Shown: positions 59,333 through 64,000 of the stretch, in pieces | Numbering within the stretch: position 1 is the stretch's first letter | Layout: each line of letters starts with the position of its first letter | Assembly (NCBI RefSeq): GCF_031877795.1 | Contig: NC_133935.1 | Location: 85,814,748-85,878,747 of the forward strand | DNA length: 64,000 nucleotides | Direction: 5' to 3' | DNA from: Strix aluco | Lineage: Eukaryota; Chordata; Aves; Strigiformes; Strigidae | The notes under the pieces: generated by a model | What the model was told of the DNA's origin: nothing | Seen by the model: the letters and a program-made list of their open reading frames with translations, nothing else | Database searches by the model: none | Position numbers and translations under genes: made by a program

Positions 59333-62300
59333 GAAAAAAAGCCCATAGCTGCAGCAATCCACAATTTTATAATTAGGAGGCAGAGGGGACGGGGAACCAA
59401 AAGAGCTGACAGGTGTCCTGTAAACAGCGTTGAGACACCTGCTGAGATGGAGGCTGTTTTCTACTGCAGAGAAATTGGACACTGAAGTGCTGTATGATAA
59501 GGATCCTTCAGACAGACAAGTGGGAAAATACTCCCTATGACAGAGCGGGACAAGCAGCTGCTGAAGTCTTCTACGAAAGACAGCATGGTGCAAGAGCACT
59601 GAGAGGAAACCCCTCCACACCAGAAGACTCCAGTTTTGCTCAGTCTGGGTTTGTGCCCAGCACTTCCATCCCTGATTTATTGCAATGGGTTGGTCTCAGT
59701 TGCTATCCTGGTTTTGCAGAGCGGGGTTGATGTAACCCTTTGAAGAGAAAGACATAGGAGGCAGAGGTCCTTCTCCCGGCTCTGTGCACAGTCTTCTAGC
59801 CTGACTGCTTCCAGAGCTAGACCCTGGTTCATCATAAAAACTCATGTAAACCTCATTAACCTTACTACAACTTCCAGTATGCAGAAAAACATGGAGTCCT
59901 AGCATCTTGTACTGTGGGCTTAGGATCAGCCAAAAATCCTAGTCTAACTCAGTACCATGGTCTAAATTTGCCCACTCCCAGTACTCCACTGATGAGTGGT
60001 CTGGGCTTGATTTTGCTTTACACTCTGCCTAACCCTCAATCCCCAAGGGGACCTTAAGAGTCGTCTATGAACAAGTAAAGCAGGCACCTCGAAATCCTGT
60101 GAGGATCTGTCCTGCAGAACCGCCTCCAATCTAAGATGGTGAGCAGGATGAATAAATATTTCTAGAACTTTGCCACTCCCAGAAAAACTCAAACAGGTCT
60201 CAGCAGCAGCAGCTGGACAAAATCAGACTTGTGCTGCATGGACTTCTGACAAGAGAAAGCGTCAGGAACTGGTGGCACCCATGACAGTGCTATTGCAGGC
60301 TCCTCAGAGCCAGAGCACACTGCTGAGAAACAAAGAGTCCTATGGCCAAAAAGTAAGGTGTGCCTTGGCTCCCGAATAAAACTCCGTCCATGTGCAACCA
60401 ACCGAGTTCATAGACTTGTGAAGAAAAACAGCCTGCAATGCAGTGAAATGCATTGATTTATGGTGCATAAGATGAGCCCATGGAGAAGAGCCCAGCTCCT
60501 CATGAATATTGCATAGGCACCCTCCTGCTGGGTGAAATGAAAAGTGAAGGGGATTACATCACAGCGAAAATAAATGAGGCCGGTGGAGGAAAGCAGAAGT
60601 ACTCTGTTGTATTTGCAAGTCTGGCTCTAACAACCAGTTGAAATGCTCCTTTTCCTCTCTGGTTCAGCTAGTCATCACATGGTGGCAGGATAGTGGGTGT
60701 AGGGATAGAGTGCTTCCAAAAAGTGAAACACAGACACATGTATCGTCTGCTTCTCCAAGTTTGTCCTGTCTCCCTTTCACCTGCCAGCAACTCTCTCCCG
60801 AGTCTGTGACTCACAAGGGTCTGAAAGCTCTCCAGTCCCTTTCCAGCCTTGCAGAGATATTTTCCCAGAAGCTTAACACTCCCATGACTCATCTGAACAA
60901 CGAAAAGCGGCACACAGAGCTCCCTGGAACGAAGGACAGGATGCAAAAATCTGAGTTTCAGGGCTTGGAGGCCTCTCCAGCCATGACAGACTCTCAAGCT
61001 GTGATCTTAGTGTTCCTGGTTCATGGACTATTGCCCACCACCATGTCCTGCTCTCCCCCAGACTCAGCTCCCTGGCCATCACACACCTGAGCAGTCATTT
61101 CCCATTAAGACTACAAACCAAGATATTGTGGAAGTGTGTTTCATGGGAAAAGTAAAAGAAAAAGAAGGGGAAAAAAAAGCGTGTACCAATAATCACACCT
61201 GGCTGCTAGTACACGGAGAAGACATATAATATCCTTCCATCAGAACTCTGCCATGGCCGAATGACTTGTTTATACAGAAGTGTTTCTAATGAAGCCGTCA
61301 CTGCACTATCTAAAGAAATGATGAATGTGTATATTAAAGCATCCTAGCAGGGAGATGACAACATCCCTGCTGAGTCTTTATTTACCTTCTATCTGAGCCC
61401 AGATCCTCAGAGGTACTTAGGGCCTCTCTGTCATTTGCATACCCCTAATGTCTTCAAACCCACTGTGACGCTGTCACCAAACCCCAGAGGTCCTTACATT
61501 TTCACTGCTGGCATTTGCGAGGCTGCTTGTGCGCCGCTTCCCTTTGCCACTGCAGTTGACAGCTCTCACTTACACCGCAGCTGAACTGTGAGGCAATGCA
61601 GGGGGAGCGAGATGCTCTTTCACCATGCTGCTCCTGTGAGCACCCTTAAGCTGAGGGCCACCAGATCTCACCTAAGACATGGACAGATCATTGACTCACA
61701 CGTCCACAGCTCCAGAGGCTGCATTAGCCAGCAGGAGGTTGGGAACACAAGAACAAGCCAGATTCCCTCTGAATGAGACAGAAAGGTAGCAAAGCAGCAA
61801 ATCTAGCTTAGCCTGTCTCCAAAGGCTCAAAACAGAGAGTCCAAAGTGGAAAATGGTGACTACTTCATCAGATGTGCACTACTTGCTAGCCTGGTGCTGT
61901 AGACTTGCTACTTCCTCTGTACTCCCAGTTGTTTCCAGAAGATCCATAGATGCATATCAAAAGATCCTGCCTTATGTGCTTGAGTTTCCCCTGAATCACA
62001 GGAGGAGCCTGAGTTCTTACCTCAAGGCTGTTCATTCTCTGATGTGTCAGAAAATGTGTTCATTAGACTTCAGAAGCAATAAAACCCCGGAGAAATTTGG
62101 GTAAACCCATCACTCAGGAACATCAGCAACTCAGATGGAGGATGTGAGGATTACTACTAGACCATAGGAGGTGACTTCATAGGTATCATTAGCACAGCAA
62201 CTCACCCCAGCCTGGCTTGAACAGGAGACACCATGAGACCATCCACTGCCACTGTTGCATGGCGAAGGATTTTTGAATGCACCAGTATATAGTAGTGTTC

Positions 62301-62614
62301 CCTCTTATTCTCAAAAAATAATTGTTCTTGTTCCTTTCACATCCTCCTCTTTCCCTGGGTTGTCTTTATTTTGTTTTGCTTGTTTTGTTTTGTTTTTCTA
62401 AGGAAAGCAATACAACAGTGACCTGGGAATACAACTTGCCCTCTGTTTAGTCAGGGGTAAATGCTCTTGCCTTTGGTACCAACCAGGAAAGGCTCCCTCG
62501 TGGAGCTGTTTCACAAGAATGACTGTGCCTGCTGCCACTCAGTAACTCATTAACTCATCAAAAGAGAAGAAAAAAGCTGTGTTGCCAGTGCTTCCTCTTC
62601 AGTCTGAAATTTTC

Positions 62615-62830
62615 CAGCACGGCGGCCGCAGTTTAGGCAGCTTAGCATGGAGCTAATTGCCTTCCAAAAGATCTTTTTGTCATGGCTGTTGTTGTGCCGT
62701 CGCTGGGTTGGGACTGCGCTCATTAATAATCATTTTAGCATATGAAAAGCTTGTAACGAATCCATGTGCTGCAGACGGCAGACGCAATTACAGCAATAAC
62801 ATAATTAGGGTTATGCAATAGCCGGCTGTA
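62615..62830. promoter_or_regulatory. Candidate conserved intronic enhancer
   Basis: This block combines CpG-containing sequence (a NotI site GCGGCCGC at 62622-62629) with repeated homeodomain-type cores: TAATTG at 62654-62659, TTAATAATCATTTTA from 62724, CAATTA at 62785-62790 and TAATTA at 62802-62807. It contains no low-complexity DNA or repeat. That composition is typical of developmental enhancers, but conservation was not tested. Confidence 0.3.
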
Positions 62831-63749
62831 TCCAGACCACTGAAGGAGGAAGAGATGCGTGGAAGGGATATGGGGGACTGCTACAGCAGAGAAGGGCTGA
62901 AGGAAAGCTTAGGAATGACCTAGTGACCAGCTCTTTTATGGGATGAAGTGAAGCAAGGCACGGACATGCTGCCAGTTCTTCTGTTGACACGGCATGGCAA
63001 TTTTAGTTCCCTGTGAGGAATCTGAGCTGCAAAGTTTGCGTTTGTGCTGATTCAGCTACAGACAGCCACGAGACTCTGTTAGCCCAGGCTGATACTATTT
63101 CGGAGAGAAGTTCAAAGCCAGGCTGTTGGACACTGATTGGACTTTGTCAATAATAGCATGACAGCTAAGCAAAAGGTAGGGCTCCCAGAGTTAGCTGAAG
63201 ACCTGTCAGTTCTTCCACAGATTTGCCTTGAAGAGCTTGAGGGAACAATTCTGTCTGTATATGCATCCCCTAGCTAGAGCAATGATTTTATTTTGCATGT
63301 GCATGGCTTTTCCTGCTGCTTTTCATCTTGGAATAAATGGTAGAGAATGGGTGGGCAGCACTGAGTCAATGGCTTAAGAGTGAATTGGTGCACAGGTAGT
63401 TTCTCTGGGAGATGAAACTCTCCAAGTATCATCTCAGTGCAGAAGATGTGTGGGTCTGAGGCTGTACCCTCTGCGTATAGACACATTTTCATCTCGCCTG
63501 CTGAAAACTGCACTATGTAGGAACAGCATGTTACTGTGATGAGAAAACATCAGGAGTTTTTTTGAGACTAAAATTGAAGAAAGACAAGCGATCAGTCTTC
63601 AGATGCACCAAAAGCTGCAGCAGAGAGGGAGGGAATGGGCTGTACCCCCTGCCCCTGGGCATGCAATGAGGTGGCATGGGCTTTAATTACAGCCAGGGAG
63701 ATTTTAGCTGGCCATCAGGGAAAACACTCTGATGGGAAGGACAGCGAAG

Positions 63750-63920
63750 CACAGGAACGGATTGCCTGAGGAAAGCAGAGGCTCTGTCGTTGGAGGCCTT
63801 TAACAAAGGGGTAGACAAGCATCTGTCAGGAAGGCTTTAGACAGAGCTGATCCTGCCCTGAGGCAGGAGCTGGTTGGGTTGACCTCCTGAGGCCCCTTCC
63901 AGCACAGGTTTTTATTATCT
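63750..63920 (+). mobile_element. CR1 LINE 3' end, sense
   Basis: GGAACGGATTGCCTGAGGAA, then GTTGGAGGCCTTTAACAAAG, GGGTAGACAAGCATCTGTCA and TTGACCTCCTGAGGCCCCTT followed by CCAGCAC match the sense 3' end of an avian CR1. It is 5'-truncated; the terminal 8-bp repeats are not recognisable. It lies within the PLXNA4 intron in opposite orientation to the gene. Confidence 0.85.
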
Positions 63921-64000
63921 CTACTGACAACACCCCTCTAACGTGACCCTTGGTATGTTATATCTTGAGCCTTCTTTCTGGCAGAAAAGGAGACACATAA

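Larger units (their letters stand above)
58359..63749 (-). other. PLXNA4: PLXNA4 intron (continues beyond the window)
   Basis: The 3' part of the intron before the penultimate exon. I searched for the preceding plexin exon (the KLLYAxDIPxYKxxVER region) and found nothing, so it is at least 5.6 kb long. It holds an A-run (59317-59332), an octamer ATTTGCAT at 61433-61440, and three candidate regulatory blocks (about 59100-59300, 60430-60590, 62615-62830). Confidence 0.7.

Noticed and set aside
58359..64000. Further plexin exons upstream of 58358
   Set aside because: No sequence matching the expected preceding exon was found on the minus strand; the region reads as intron with a CR1 tail.
1..64000. 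CRISPR arrays, bacterial operons, tRNA or rRNA genes
   Set aside because: None seen. Repeats here are microsatellites and retroelements, and the gene structure is intron-containing vertebrate.

Overview
This is a vertebrate nuclear window, most likely from a bird. Three signals point there: truncated CR1 LINE fragments, a solo LTR built like avian endogenous retroviral LTRs, and decayed MIR-type SINE copies. The bird order cannot be told from the sequence. Gene density is very low. The only gene I can support is plexin-A4 (PLXNA4), on the minus strand at the right end.

PLXNA4 (about 50.3-64 kb). Two terminal coding exons are clear: a 151-nt penultimate exon (58208-58358) and the last coding segment (57368-57463). 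A 744-bp GT-AG intron in matching phase joins them. Together they encode the last 81 residues of the cytoplasmic plexin GAP domain. Downstream on the minus strand, about 7 kb has simple repeats but no recognised interspersed repeat. It ends in stacked AATAAA signals near 50340-50373, so I read it as a probable long 3' UTR. Upstream, 58359-64000 looks like one intron with several motif-rich blocks and a CR1 tail at the end. All other plexin exons lie outside the window.

Intergenic part (1-50.3 kb). No conserved protein is recognisable. I see CR1 fragments (1640-2215, 18086-18175, 18695-18775, 19000-19212, 22674-22740, 30505-30580), two MIR-like SINEs (43134-43320, 47490-47625) and another possible ancient repeat (34705-34785). 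A well-bounded 459-bp solo LTR (5784-6242) has TATA, CCAAT/octamer and AATAAA signals, inverted termini and a near-perfect 6-bp target duplication. Simple repeats include a 592-bp almost pure pyrimidine tract (12883-13474), a 22-G run, a TTC repeat and a (GGGA)12 array.

The most unusual signal is a GC-rich interspersed repeat present twice in inverted orientation about 23 kb apart (about 2890-3416 and 26011-26570). Its 212-bp cores match at 211 of 212 positions, while the homologous flanks are clearly diverged. That suggests recent gene conversion or a separately mobile core. Other points of note are an orphan exon-like segment at 42078-42211, perfect hairpins at 26332-26359 and 44555-44578, and candidate regulatory blocks in the PLXNA4 intron, best at 62615-62830. 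These last calls rest on pattern only and need cross-species alignment.
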